NCBI RefSeq assembly: GCF_000001635.26
Contig: NC_000067.6
Span: 23,396,511 to 23,460,510, forward strand
Length of the DNA stretch: 64,000 nucleotides
Origin: Mus musculus
Taxonomy: Eukaryota; Chordata; Mammalia; Rodentia; Muridae
Reading direction: 5' to 3'
In this document: positions 11,803 through 22,791 of the stretch, one piece after another
Numbering within the stretch: position 1 is the stretch's first letter
Layout of the letters: each line of letters begins with the position of its first letter
Position numbers and translations under genes: made by a program
Notes under the pieces: model-generated
What the model saw: the letters and a program-made list of their open reading frames with translations, nothing else
The model's database searches: none
Told to the model about the DNA's origin: nothing

Positions 11803-12468
11803 CCCAGAAACTTAGAATGCCCAAGATACAGTTCGCAAAACACAAGAAAATGAAGAAGAAGGAAGACCAAAGTGTGGATACTTTATTCCCCCTTAGAATG
11901 GGGAACAAAACACAATGGAGGGATTTACAGAGACAAAGTTTAGAGCTGAGATGGAAGGAAGGACCATCCAGAGACTGCCCCAACCAGGGATCTATCCCAT
12001 AAACAGCCACCAAACCCAGACACTATTGCATACACCAGTAGATTTTGCTAAAAGGACCCTGATATAGCTGTCTCATGTGAGGCTATGCCAGTGCCTGGCA
12101 AATACAGAAGTGGATGCTCACAGTCATCTATTGGATGGAACACTGGGCCCCCAATGGAGGAACTAGAGAAAGTACCCAAGGAGCTGAAGGGGTCTACAAC
12201 CCTATAGGAGGAACAACAATATGAACTAACCAGTACCTTGCAGAGTTCCTGTCTCTAGCTGCATATGTAGCAGAGGATGGCCTAGTCAGCTATTACTGGG
12301 AGGAGAGGCCCTTGGTCTTGGGAAGATTATATGCCCCAGTACAGGGGAATGCCAGGGCCAGGAAGAGGCAGCGGGAGGGTTATGGGAGCAGGGCGGGGGG
12401 AGGGGGTATAGGGGACTTTTGGGATAGCATTTCAAATGTAAATGAAGAAAATATCTAATAAAAAAATA
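11803..12468 (+). other. L1 3' UTR with G-rich tract
   Basis: Typical mouse L1 3' UTR: it follows the ORF2 stop and contains clustered G runs at 12373-12414 (GGGAGGG...GGGCGGGGGG). It ends CTAATAAAAAAATA at the right TSD copy. The G runs could form a quadruplex. Confidence 0.85.
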
Positions 12469-12480
12469 GAAAGACTATGA

Positions 12481-14112
12481 GGAGTGGATTTTACTCCTTG
12501 TCAGCTAAATGAAAGCACACAAGTGGTGGCACTGCCGGGTAGACTACAAACTAGGACAAATGTTACCTACTATTACAAACAAATTATTTATTATAACTCT
12601 TTACTACATATTACTTAATTATACAGATAAATTCTTAGCTGTGTGTTTCCTACAGAAGTGTGAGTTATCAATTCTGAACTATCTTGGGTACAGTAGGATT
12701 GTACAAATGAAGAAATATCTTGTAATCCATTAGGGCCAAGTTTTTAGTTGTCAAAGAACAAATCAATCAGTAGTGAAATGGAATTAGATTGGAACTCTGA
12801 ACTCAAGGAATAATATAGAGACTAATATAGATAGAAAAGCAAATGTATGTGTGTATGGGGCTAATATACATGAATATTTAGATATGGGATTTTTTTAAAA
12901 AAATCTATGCACCCCCAATGCCAACTCTTTTGACTTATAATTCTTTCCTAACATCATCAGGTCTGTGTCAGAGACCTTCTGAATAGAAGATCCTTTAAAA
13001 TATTGTATGCCTTACATCTTTGACAACACCCTTCATGAACTCTTATGTGAATGAGAAACTGAATAATCATACTGAGAAGAATTTAATGTTAAAACACAAC
13101 ACATGAATTGAACACGCAGGAATCAACGTACCTGTGAGGCTGTCAATTCTCTGTATAGCAGGCTCCAGGAGCTCTTACAGGATCTAAGCTAGTCTTTATG
13201 ACTTAGTCCTGGATCTTCAACATTTTTCCTTCTCTGTCTTATTCAGTGTTGTGTAGTCGCCGTTGCTATGAAAACTTATTAATATGATCTCTACATGTAT
13301 TGGGTTTTTCTCAGAGAAATCTGGGCATCTTTCTGATTGATTGTTCCATTTCTCCAAATCAGTCTCTCATATATCAGCTAGGCATGGGCCAACTCATTCA
13401 GTTCTCCCTACTTAACTTATACCTGCCCATCACTCCTGCACACACCCACACCCACATCCTCTCTGCAAGCTTCTGAATGGTTCTGACAGCATCAACCTGT
13501 TTTACACTTCTTATTTCACCATCCAGTAGGTACTCCATGATTGTTCTAAAGATGTATCCGGTGTCAGTTTGAGCTATTTAAAATTCTGCAGTGGATTCCA
13601 CTTTTTGGGCTGTGACCCAAACTTTTCCTCAAAGTTCTGCACATAACACATAGCTACACTCCCACTCATGAACATACTGGCTGCTCCTCAAACTCAACAG
13701 CCTCTCTCTTGGTGGCTTTTGCAATCATGGCTTACTAAGAACCTTTCAAACTATGCGTGCTGAGTGATTATGTTCTTGTGAATCTGTCATGTGTTTACAC
13801 CTTTGTAAAAGGCAGCACCCCTCCAAAACTATTAAAAAAGAGATTCAAGATATTTAGCTTCATGTTTAACAGATATAAAATGTGGTCTTATGGAGTTGCT
13901 TTACAGGTTACTAATGTTTACTCTCGATGGAAGTAATTAAGATCCAGGAACAGTTTGCTGATGGAGTCTGATCCACAGACTGCTGAGGACTCTGGGCATA
14001 GTTGATGCCATCTGCTTGGCTAGGAGTCAATCTTCCTCAAAGGGTATGTCCTGACCATTTTTCCTCATTAGGGTGCTCAATTAAACTCTATCACTTTACT
14101 CTCTTTAAGTGA
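12481..14112. other. AT-rich sequence without recognised genes
   Basis: About 1.6 kb with no repeat I can name and no splice-supported exon. Open frames are short. Confidence 0.5.
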
Positions 14113-14389
14113 ACCCACCCAAACACACCTATACACAAACACACACATACACACACAAACACACACACACACATACACACAAACACATACATACAAACAC
14201 ATATAAACACACAAACACACATGCTTATATACATACAAACACATACACACAAACACACAAAAACATATACAAAACACACATACACACACAAACAAAAACA
14301 CACACACAAACACACACACATACATACAAACACACAAATGTGTACACACACACACAAACACACACACATACATACAAACACACAAATGT

Positions 14390-14426
<37 letters not shown>

Positions 14427-14445
14427 TACACACACATACACACTT
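14113..14445 (+). repeat. long (CA)n-rich low-complexity array with a 48-bp higher-order repeat
   Basis: About 330 bp of CA dinucleotides interspersed with AAACAC and ATACAT variants. Within it a 48-bp unit (anchor ACAAATGTGTACAC) is repeated at 14337 and 14385. Long open frames on both strands (poly Thr-His, poly Val-Cys) are artefacts. Confidence 0.95.
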
Positions 14446-15204
14446 TATTCTGTCTCTGCAACCTAAACTCCAGGTCTCAGAAACCACGGCCACTGTGTTC
14501 ACTACAGCATACAGCTGCAAAGTCAAATACAGTTTGGAATGGATGCATTTTGGGTCTTTACATACTAACCTAAAGTGTGAAATTCCCAGGAGGATGTGTA
14601 AAGTGTACAGGTCCCAAAACTTGTTGTTCCTTGGACTTGATTTTCAGATGTGTGCTATGGGAAATAGAATAGGAAATCCTGATTTAAAGAAGGATCCAGA
14701 AAATTCAAAGCTGGAAAACTATCTTTGCCAGGTTATAAGTGATATAGGACACTGATGTCTGACTTTAACAGTCATTTCCAGGATAGGGGAAAAGATGGAG
14801 AATTGGCATTGAGTCAGAGCTTTAGCTGACTGTGCATATGTGACACTCACTTGTCTCCACTCTTCTCCCCACCCCGCCCCCACACACACTCCCCACCTCC
14901 AGCTCAGCTTTCTTTCTGTCCTTTCATGCTCTAGGGTGGAAACACAGAATACTGAAGTCCCCATATTTCCCAGCCAAATGACTTCTGAGTAAGGAATCTT
15001 CCACAAAGAGGCAACCATGGGATACTGGAAAGATAGAAATCGAGAGACCTTGTCCTTTTTTGCTTTTTAAAATTCTAAGTCTGACAGCAGTGAGTAGCCC
15101 CAGGATTAAGGCACTACCTGTGTTTGTGACACAGTTGAGAGTCCCATCAATAGGTCAGTCACCCGCACCCTCCCGGCCTTCACTGTCTTCCTCGGGTAGG
15201 CAAT
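14446..15204. other. no recognised gene
   Basis: Mixed sequence. The open frame at 14495-14755 lacks family or splice support. Pyrimidine-rich text at 14870-14900 is unremarkable. Confidence 0.5.
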
Positions 15205-15290
15205 GTTTTGCAATGCTGGGGACAAAGCCCAGGGCTTTGTCCATCCTAGGCTAGTGTTCAATCACTAGTGTATACTTCCAACCCTCAAGG
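15205..15290 (-). mobile_element. ID/B4-type SINE fragment, antisense
   Basis: Contains GCTGGGGACAAAGCCCAGGG, then TAGGCTAGTGTTCAATCACT and CTTCCAACCC. This is the reverse complement of the tRNA-derived head shared by ID and B4 elements (TGGGTT...GCCTAGCA type). It is diverged. Confidence 0.65.
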
Positions 15291-16074
15291 CCTTCACTGT
15301 TGCAACAACTCTGCCAACAAAATTGGCAGTGGTGCAGTTTCTGCCTATAGTGTCCCTGGATGAGTGACTTCCTAGGTCTCTACTGTGTGCATCCAGCCAC
15401 GGCCTAGGAGGGACTTCCTGTAGTTGGTTCTACTTTCCATGCCTTGTGCTCCTTTAGGCTTTCCAACACTTCCATGTTTATTGATTGGATGATTGTGTGT
15501 GCACATCTACCATGACATGCTTGTGACCATCTGAGGTGCAATAGCCAGAGATGATTCTCTTTTCCCACCACATGGGTTCCAAGATGGAACTCAGGATGTC
15601 AGACCTATGTCCATTGATTAATCTTGTTGGTTTTATAACACTTTTAAAAAGTCAATACTTTGTGTGCAAATCCCTCAGTGTGAGGTTCCTGGTGTGGTTT
15701 CTATTTTCTGATTTATATGGAATCAAGATAGAAAAGGGTAGTTTATTCAAATAAAGAAAGTCTTGCCTATGTGATACAAATAGTAAATATTAAGAGAAAT
15801 TCTCAGAGTCTAGTGGAATAAATGACTCATAGATGAGAACATGAGCCCAAGAGTCAGTTTTCTGTCACCTATGACAGGACTCTGTGTGCCACTTCATCAT
15901 TCCAAACCTGGCCATCTTTACTTCCTTTCTCTCATGATTGCTTCCAGTCCAAAAGGAGCACAAAACTCTGCATGGACTATAGGACAAAGTCTTTTATGAT
16001 TCCTCTCAACTCACCCAAAGCCATCCCAAGCATCATGTAAGTAAAGGGCTGTGTTTTCTCTGAAATGCACTTTC
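15291..16074. other. no recognised feature
   Basis: No coding or repeat call. It ends at the 5-bp duplication left of the LTR. Confidence 0.5.
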
Positions 16075-16079
16075 AGGAT

Positions 16080-16424
16080 TGTGATGCTTTGTATATGTTT
16101 AGCTCAGGGAGTGGTACTCTTAGAAGGTGTGGCCCTGGTGGAGTATGTGTGGCCTTGTTCGAGTAGGTATGTCACTGTAGGTATGACTTTAAGACCCTCA
16201 TCCTAGCTGCCTGGAAGCCAGTATTCTGCTAGCAGCCTCCAGATAAAGATGTAGAATTCTCAGCTCCTCCTGTACCATGTCTGCTTGGATGCTGCCATGT
16301 TCACACCTTGATGATAATGAACTGAACCTCTGAACCTGTAAGCTGGACCCAATTAAACATTGTCCTTAGAAGAGTTGCCTTGGGCATAGTGTCTGTTCAC
16401 ATCAGTAAAACCCTAACTGAGACA
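16080..16424 (+). mobile_element. solo LTR, class III/MaLR-type candidate (copy 2)
   Basis: 345 bp, TGTGATGCTTTG...CTAACTGAGACA, flanked by the 5-bp direct repeat AGGAT (16075-16079 and 16425-16429). TG...CA ends plus a 5-bp duplication are the signature of a solo LTR of an ERVL/MaLR-type element. An ATTAAA-type signal sits near 16352. Family name not certain. Confidence 0.8.
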
Positions 16425-16519
16425 AGGATGTACTCCCTAGTTGCTGACAGGATTGTCGCCACAGATCTGTCTATAGAAAACTCCAGTCAGTCATTACTCT
16501 ACATTCAGCTATTAAGATC

Positions 16520-16759
16520 ACTTTTCCAGCTTCTGGCTATCACAAATAAGGCCACCAAAACAACCCAGACATCCCATGGCAGAAGAATAGATACAGAAAA
16601 TGTTCATTTATACAAGGGACTACTACTCAGCTACTAAGAATGATATCCTGAGTTTTGCAGGTAAATGGATGGAACTAGAAAATATCCTGGGTGAGGTAAC
16701 TCAGATCCAAAAGGACATGCATAGTATGTACTCACTAATAAGTGGATATTAGCCAAAAA

Positions 16760-16812
<53 letters not shown>

Positions 16813-17835
16813 AAGATAGTACAGAATACCCAAGATACAGTCCACAGAACTCAAAATGGTCAACAAGCTGAAGTACCCAAGTGAGGGTGCCTCAGTCCTA
16901 CTTGGGAGGGATAAGAAAGCAATCACAAGTGGGGAGGGAGGGAGGGACCTGGGAAGGAAAGTAGATGGTAGTTGGAGGGGAGAGGGGGACCTGATCTGGT
17001 ATTGGGACTGAAACCCTGAGGGCTAGCACAAAGAATGGAAACAGGCAACCTTGGGAGATAGGAGGTTGGGGGGACCCGAGGTAAGAGACTCTCAGGACTC
17101 AAAGGGAGGGACATTAGATGAAATGCCTGACAGTAGAGAGAGGGAACTTATAGAGCCCACTTCCAGCAGGAAGTTATGGCATCAAATGGGGGGTGCATCC
17201 CATAGTCACAACTCTGACCCATAATTTTTCCTGTCTGGAAGAATTGCAGGGATGGAAATGGAGAGGAGACTGAGGAAAAGAAGGTCCAGTGATAGACCTA
17301 AAGTGGGATCCAGCTCAAAGGGAGGTCCCAAGGTCTGATATTATACTGACACTATAGAGCACTCAAAAATGAACCTAGTATGACCGCACTTCGGAAGACC
17401 CATCAAGCAGTTGAAAGAGTCAGAGGCAGATAATTGCACTCAACCAATGGACAGAAGCAGCTGACCCCTGTTGTTGAACTAGGGAACACTGAAAGAAGCT
17501 GAGGAGAAGGGCGATCCTATAGGAGAACCAGCAGTCTCAACCTGAATTCCTGAGATCTCTCAAACACTGGACTACCAAACAGGCAGCATACACCAGCTGA
17601 TATAAGGCCCCCAACATACATACAGCAGAGGACTTCTAGATGATGCACCTAACCCTCAAGAGACTGGAGGCCCCAGGGAGTAGAGGTTAGGTGGCGTTGG
17701 GGTGGGGGGACATCAATGTGGAGACAGGGTGGTGGAGGGGAAATATTGGATGTGGAGCAGTAGGAAGGTGGATGGGGGCAGAGTGAGGGAAAAATATGGA
17801 GTGTACAATAAATAAATAAATTAATTAAAAAGATT
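16520..17835 (+). mobile_element. Lx-type L1 3' end with a small inverted 5' segment
   Basis: From 16559 rightward the sequence matches the end of L1 ORF2 in sense (ACTACTCAGCTACTAAG, ATGGATGGAACTAGAAAATA, stop TAG near 16750), followed by about 1.08 kb of Lx-like 3' UTR and an AATAAATAAATAAATTAATT tail. The 34 bp just left (16525-16558, TTCCAGCTTCTGGCTATCAC) read as L1 ORF2 in antisense, so the 5' end is inverted. A (GATA)n array sits inside at 16761-16820. Confidence 0.85.
16761..16820 (+). repeat. (TAGA)n microsatellite inside the Lx 3' UTR
   Basis: About 14 TAGA units directly after the ORF2 stop region. Confidence 0.96.
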
Positions 17836-18200
17836 GCTTTTGTGAGTCACCAGGCAGGGGGAAAACAAGCTCACCCGATGATGTGTGGGAGACAGTGATA
17901 TACAAATAAGAGAATGTCTTTGAGTAAAGCAAATGCTCTCATAGAGGTTTAAATTAAAGCAACAAGGAAGCAATTCTCTGAGGACTTCACAAACAAGCAA
18001 GGTGCCCAGGGAAACACGGGAATCACAGAGCTGAGTGGGACCTCCAGGAGTCTCATCAGCATTATGTGCTAACAATGAGACAAAGGAATATCTTATAATA
18101 AGAAACCAATGTATTTCAAAACTTAAAACATATAGATATGGAATAGAGGAAGAAAACACTGCACATTTTGTATAACAGGCATACAATATCTATTACATAC
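17836..18200. other. no recognised feature
   Basis: A minus-strand open frame of 121 codons (17821-18186) has no recognisable domain or splice context. Confidence 0.5.
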
Positions 18201-18239
18201 TTACACCCACACAATGCACACACACATACACACACACAC

Positions 18240-18283
<44 letters not shown>

Positions 18284-18285
18284 TG
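18201..18285 (+). repeat. (CA)n microsatellite
   Basis: CA-rich from about 18201, with a pure run at 18251-18277. Confidence 0.95.
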
Positions 18286-18293
18286 ATATCAAG

Positions 18294-18462
18294 GTTGGAG
18301 ACATATCTCAGTGGGTAAAGCCCTTGTCAAGAACCTTGACATCCTGAGTTTGATCCCTGAGAGGCACATGGTGGAGAAGAGAGTCGACTCTGTCAAGCCT
18401 CTGTCCTCTGCATGCATTCCACCCACATAAATAAATACATGTAAATAAAAGATTAAAAAAAA
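18294..18462 (+). mobile_element. B3/B2-family SINE, diverged, sense
   Basis: Starts GTTGGAGACATATCTCAGTG (degenerate A box of the tRNA-derived head). It has a B-box-like GAGTTTGATCCC and ends in AATAAATACATGTAAATAAA plus an A-tail. Confidence 0.75.
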
Positions 18463-19588
18463 TCAAGACTGCATGAAGATTCTCAATTCTCAAGTCAGAA
18501 TCAAAAGGAATAGTCTCATTAAACTGTCATAATAATGACATCGTGAGCTCAACTAAAACGCTATTGAAAAGAAGGCATTCTGTTGAAAGATTAAAAGTGA
18601 TGTTTGAAGAAACAATCTGGACTGAATATACTATCTTTTACATTTCTAGATATTCCCCATTTGAAAGAACATTGAGAAATAATGATAGTTTATGGATGTA
18701 AATAAAATGAGATGTGGTTCAATATTGCATAATAAATAAAATGCAGGAATGTATTCTAAACTCATTTAATTTCTACTTGTCCGCTGATTATTGATAAAAT
18801 AGAAATGGCATAGAGATTTTTGGATATCGTATGTGGAATAATTTATGAATTTTCAAAGTGTACCAATAAATTCTGCATATTTAAGCCATGAATTCTAACC
18901 AGCATCAGGAAAGTTTATACACATTCAAACAATCTTTAGATAAGTTGTACCTGAAACATCTCATTTTCTTTGATTAGCACTATATAAAAATATAAAGACG
19001 AATTGGATAAAGAACTAAGAAAATCAGCTTAACATTAAGAAATGTGATTCGTGAGAAGTATTATAGGTATAAAATATGTGCGGACTTGTGAAAAGAGAAG
19101 GGGGGGGGGGTGATGGTAGGCTACACATATTTGAAAAGTACAAGTATCTACCAGGAGGAGGGGCACAAGCACACTCTAAAGATCCATAGCTACAGTGTGT
19201 GGGAAGAAGCTAGACAACCCAACTGAAAGTACCTAAAGCTTCCTACCCTTGGATAATGGAGACATAATTTACATGCCATGACAAAAGGTGTCCCTGAAGA
19301 GACACATAAGAATAATATTATACCTACCAGGAAGGTTGTACTTATGTATTAAAAGATATAAAAGTACACATACACACATGCATGTATGTGTAACAACACT
19401 TAATGAAGAGTCCATGTATTTGAAAGAGAGACAGAGAGATATAAGGGCGAATTGGAGGAAGAAAAGGATAGAATTGCATTATAATCTCAAAATAAAAAAC
19501 AGTTTTTCAAAAGATAAACAAAGGCATCTTTGGAGTTCCTCAATCAATGCTATGCCTCTTTCCCTTATTTAGATCTTTAAAAAATACA
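18463..19588. other. AT-rich sequence without recognised genes
   Basis: Over 1 kb of AT-rich DNA. A pure G run lies at 19103-19112. No gene signals are seen. Confidence 0.5.
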
Positions 19589-19743
19589 TTTTTTTTTTCG
19601 TTTTTTCGAGACAGGGTTTCTCTGTGTAGCCCTGGCTGTCCAGGAACTCACTCTGTAGACCAGGCTGGCCTCAAACTCAGAAATCCGCCTGCCTCTGCCT
19701 CCCATGTGCTGGGATTAAAGGCATGCGCCAACACTGCCTGGCT
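19589..19743 (-). mobile_element. B1 SINE, antisense
   Basis: T-tract, then CGAGACAGGGTTTCTCTGTG through CTGGGATTAAAGGCATGCGC and TGCCTGGCT: a near-complete B1 in reverse. Confidence 0.97.
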
Positions 19744-20221
19744 AAAATACAATATTTTAATGAAGAAAAATGAATAATGATCTCTTCTTCGATATGAGTT
19801 GACTTTCTTATTCTAAGAATCTTGGGGGCTTGTCCTATTATTTGTCACAAAAAGACAATCAAAATTCACAAATACTCTCTAACTCACCATTCATCTTTCT
19901 ACCAGCCCTGCTTACTAGCAGTGAACAAAATCCATTAATTGGAATTGTGCCCAGACATTACTAGAAGATCGTAACTCATTGATTAAGAGTAATGAGAATT
20001 AGGTACCTAATTGAGATAAAGACTAATGCGGGCTGCTTTACACTGAAAAGAGCCAGATTTCATTTGCACTTGACACTAATTACTGCCTTTTTCTTGAATT
20101 GCTCCCTCCACTATAAGAGATCTGAATTTCTAGCTGGTATAACAACCTTCTTGATTGAGTTCCTGTTCTGTATCTCAGACTTTGATGCTTTCTCAAACTC
20201 GATGGACTCCAAGTCAAATTC
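19744..20221. other. no recognised feature
   Basis: AT-rich sequence; no gene or repeat assignment. Confidence 0.5.
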
Positions 20222-20276
20222 GTTTGACATAAGTAAATAAGTAAGTAAGTGAGTAAACAAACAAACAAACAAATAA
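20222..20276 (+). repeat. (AAGT)n/(AAAC)n low-complexity run
   Basis: AAGTAAGTAAGT- then AAACAAAC-type units immediately before the B2 element. Confidence 0.85.
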
Positions 20277-20280
20277 GATT

Positions 20281-20438
20281 TGTTGGAGTGGAAAGATGGC
20301 TCAGTGGTTAAGAACATGGACTGCTCTTCCAGAGGTGATGAGTTCAAGTCCCAGCAACTACATGGTGGCTCACAACCATCTGTAATGAGATTGGATGCCC
20401 TCTTCTGGGGTCTCTGAAGACAGCTACAGTATATATAA

Positions 20439-20487
<49 letters not shown>

Positions 20488-20500
20488 ATTAAAAAAAAAC
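20281..20500 (+). mobile_element. B2 SINE, sense, with internal (TG)n
   Basis: Typical B2: GATGGCTCAGTGGTTAAG (A box), GAGTTCAAGTCCCAGCAAC (B box), ACATGGTGGCTCACAACCAT and GATGCCCTCTTCTGG. A (TG)n array (about 20441-20484) replaces the usual tail region before AATTAAAAAAAAAC. Confidence 0.96.
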
Positions 20501-20565
20501 ATTTGTTGTCCATTATTTTGTAAATGCCAGGCATGAAGCTGAGGAGCTAGAGATGAAACTGTGGT

Positions 20566-20762
20566 TTTCTTTTTTGTTTGTTGTTTTTGTTTTTGTTTTT
20601 GTTGTTGTTGTTTTTCAAGACAGGGTTTCTCTTTGTAGTTCTGGCTGTCCTGGAACTCACTCTGTAGACCAGGCTGGCCTCCAACTCAGAAATCCACCTG
20701 CCTCTGCTTCTGCCTCTGCCTCCGGAGTGCTGGGATTAAAGGTGTGTGCCACCATGCCCGGC
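20566..20762 (-). mobile_element. B1 SINE, antisense, with expanded (GTTTTT)n tail
   Basis: The tail has become GTTTTT/GTT repeats. The body runs from CAAGACAGGGTTTCTCTTTG to GCCACCATGCCCGGC. A small in-body expansion of CTCTGC units lies near 20702-20721. Confidence 0.96.
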
Positions 20763-21344
20763 GAAATTGTGGTCTTCAAGGTAATGCTAAAGAAATGAGC
20801 TCCCAGACCCTGTCTCCCTACCACTAGTCATTTCTTTCCTTTTAAACTACCTAATCTGTCATACCTGTATATAAGGTATGGGTTTCCAACAGTGTGGTTT
20901 ATTGAGACAGTGCTGCACAAGATTCACTGAGACACTATTCTCAGAATAAAAGGGCCAAGGTCAACAAGGCAGGGGATGGAACTAAGGCCTGGGTCCTTGT
21001 TGAAGCCCACCTGCAGCACAGTCTCAAGGCAGGCCTGCAGCATAAATGATTCCTTTTAGTTGTTCCTAGGCGGACATAGGAAGGAGTAACTTCTGTAGCT
21101 CCATGCCAACTAACCATGCATAGATGGCTGTATCCCTGCAAAGTGCTATTGTAAAGTACTCACATTTCTACTGTCCTGTCTTTCCATAGACAAAAAGAGG
21201 GCCTCCGTGATCTACTATCAGCCTACTTACAAAGCAGCTCAAGAAACTGCACACCAGCTGATAAGGACATGGTCGGCAAAACATCATCACTATCTTGAGG
21301 GTCAGAATGACTATGTGTCAAGCCATGCCTGACTTTTCATTCAG
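20763..21344. other. no recognised feature
   Basis: Mixed sequence without gene or repeat call. Confidence 0.5.
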
Positions 21345-21475
21345 CCTTGTTTGGTTTTTTATGTGGGAATCTCATTGGAGCAACAGTTACCCCAGGCTGG
21401 CCTTGAACATTCAATCCTTCTGCCTCAGCTTCCTGAATGCTGAGAGGACAGGCCTGTGTCACCATGCCCACCCTG
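21345..21475 (-). mobile_element. B1-type SINE, old and diverged, antisense
   Basis: CCCAGGCTGGCCTTGAACAT, TCTGCCTCAGCTTCCTGAAT and GTGTCACCATGCCCA follow the order of a reversed B1 with many substitutions. Confidence 0.75.
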
Positions 21476-21669
21476 CTTTGCTATTTCTTCCTTGTATTTT
21501 CCTTAGCCTTTTGCTTCTCCTTTAATCCCAACTGCCATATAGCATAGCTCAAGTGTTACTAGAATTGACTGACATTTACCCCACAATTCCATTCTCATAA
21601 TCAGCCTGAGAGCTTCCATATGCAAGCAATAGTCCCTCCAATGGTCAAAGGCACTGTTGGTAACTCATA

Positions 21670-22039
21670 CATTACCATTGTTTTGATGTGTTCTCCAGAG
21701 ACCCATGTGGATCTTGACACCTTACCAGTGGTGCCAATGAAAAATGATGAAACCTTCAAAAGACTGGGTTTAGTCGGGCAGGGGAGTGTTTCTGGATACT
21801 TAGCATATGCTCTTAAAGAGGAGAGTGGGAGCCTGGCTCTTTCATGACTTTCTATCTGCTTACTAGCTTTAATAAAATAAGCAGTTTGCTTTAGGATTTG
21901 ACAGCCTGGACAAAGGCCAAAAGCCATGAGGCCAACCCACCTCGGACTGAAACTTCCAAAACCACAAGGAAAGCCAACCTTCTCCCTTTGTGGGTCAAAT
22001 TATCTCACACATTTATGGTGGTGGTGGAAAGCTAACACA
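21670..22039 (+). mobile_element. old MLT1/MaLR-type LTR
   Basis: TGTTCTCCAGAGACCCATGT near the start, GAGAGTGGGAGCCTGGCTC, CATGAGGCCAACCCACCTCG, ACTGAAACTTCCAAAACCAC and the end GGAAAGCTAACACA follow the layout of an MLT1-type LTR. The copy is strongly diverged. Confidence 0.6.
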
Positions 22040-22791
22040 GACACACTGGAAAAGCCTTTCTTGGCCTAAAAGAGACAATCTCTAATTGGGCTCCCAAAGC
22101 TGCAGATGTTCTAATAGCATAAAAGAAGACAGGCTTCCAAGTCTGCGTGGGACTTATAAATTTTGTATGTGGTGAATGACACTGCTTTTTTAAAAAGTTC
22201 TCTCTGAGGGTCTATGAAAAACATATTTTTATATCAAATATACTCACCACTGCCACTTCTGAAAGGTCTGGCCAAAAAGAAATGACATTTAAATAAAAAC
22301 GTTGGTTAAAAGTGAAAATAATAATAATAATAAATCAGATGCAGTTAAAGAACATCGAGGTCTAGAGAGAAAGGAAATAGGCTCGACTGTATTAGGTTTA
22401 TCACCTCTAATGTTTATATCAAAGTTCAGGGCACAAACAATCCTAATCAATACTCCAATTAACAAAAGAGCAAACAAAAGTGTGTAGATATATCTCTCAC
22501 TATAGTTCAGAATGCAAGGGAGCAAAGACAGTGAATACCCGGGCCATGATCCCAGGAACCATGGAGCCCAGAGTGGAAACTGCCATGGAGACCTCTGAGA
22601 CCTGTGTCAGCCAGCATCAGGCATGGTCTCCTTCTTCTCTCAGTTCCTCTTTTAGCACAAAACACTAGTGCAAATGCATTGGTAGATAGTGTTTCTGCAC
22701 TTGCTCTAAGCAGCAGCAGGAAACCAAGAGGCCTGTGTAGTCAATTTGACTACATCTAGAATTAACTAAAACATAAATGGCTAGGCTCACC
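22040..22791. other. no recognised gene
   Basis: AT-rich. A short AAT run lies near 22317-22333. Confidence 0.5.

Larger units (their letters stand above)
6413..12468 (+). mobile_element. full-length, inactivated L1 (LINE-1) retrotransposon
   Basis: A 6.06-kb L1 is flanked by the 12-bp duplication GAAAGACTATGA (6401-6412 and 12469-12480). Order: 5' UTR of about 474 bp with no evident tandem monomers, broken ORF1, ORF1-ORF2 linker, broken ORF2, and a 3' UTR with a G-rich tract (12373-12414) and a short A-rich tail. The 5' end is unlike the young A-type monomer arrays and may be F- or V-type, but the subfamily is not certain. Many stops and frameshifts in both ORFs make autonomous movement implausible. 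Confidence 0.95.

Noticed and set aside
14321..14402. Regularly spaced repeats as a CRISPR array
   Set aside because: The spacing units are CA repeats in a mammalian genome, with no spacers and no cas genes.
14077..14573. Open frames of 116-154 codons on both strands
   Set aside because: They translate a (CA)n array (poly Val-Cys, poly Thr-His) and carry no real protein signal.
20281..20500. A and B box sequences as a possible tRNA gene
   Set aside because: They belong to a B2 SINE with its normal tail. The same holds for the ID and B3 elements; no cloverleaf tRNA is seen.
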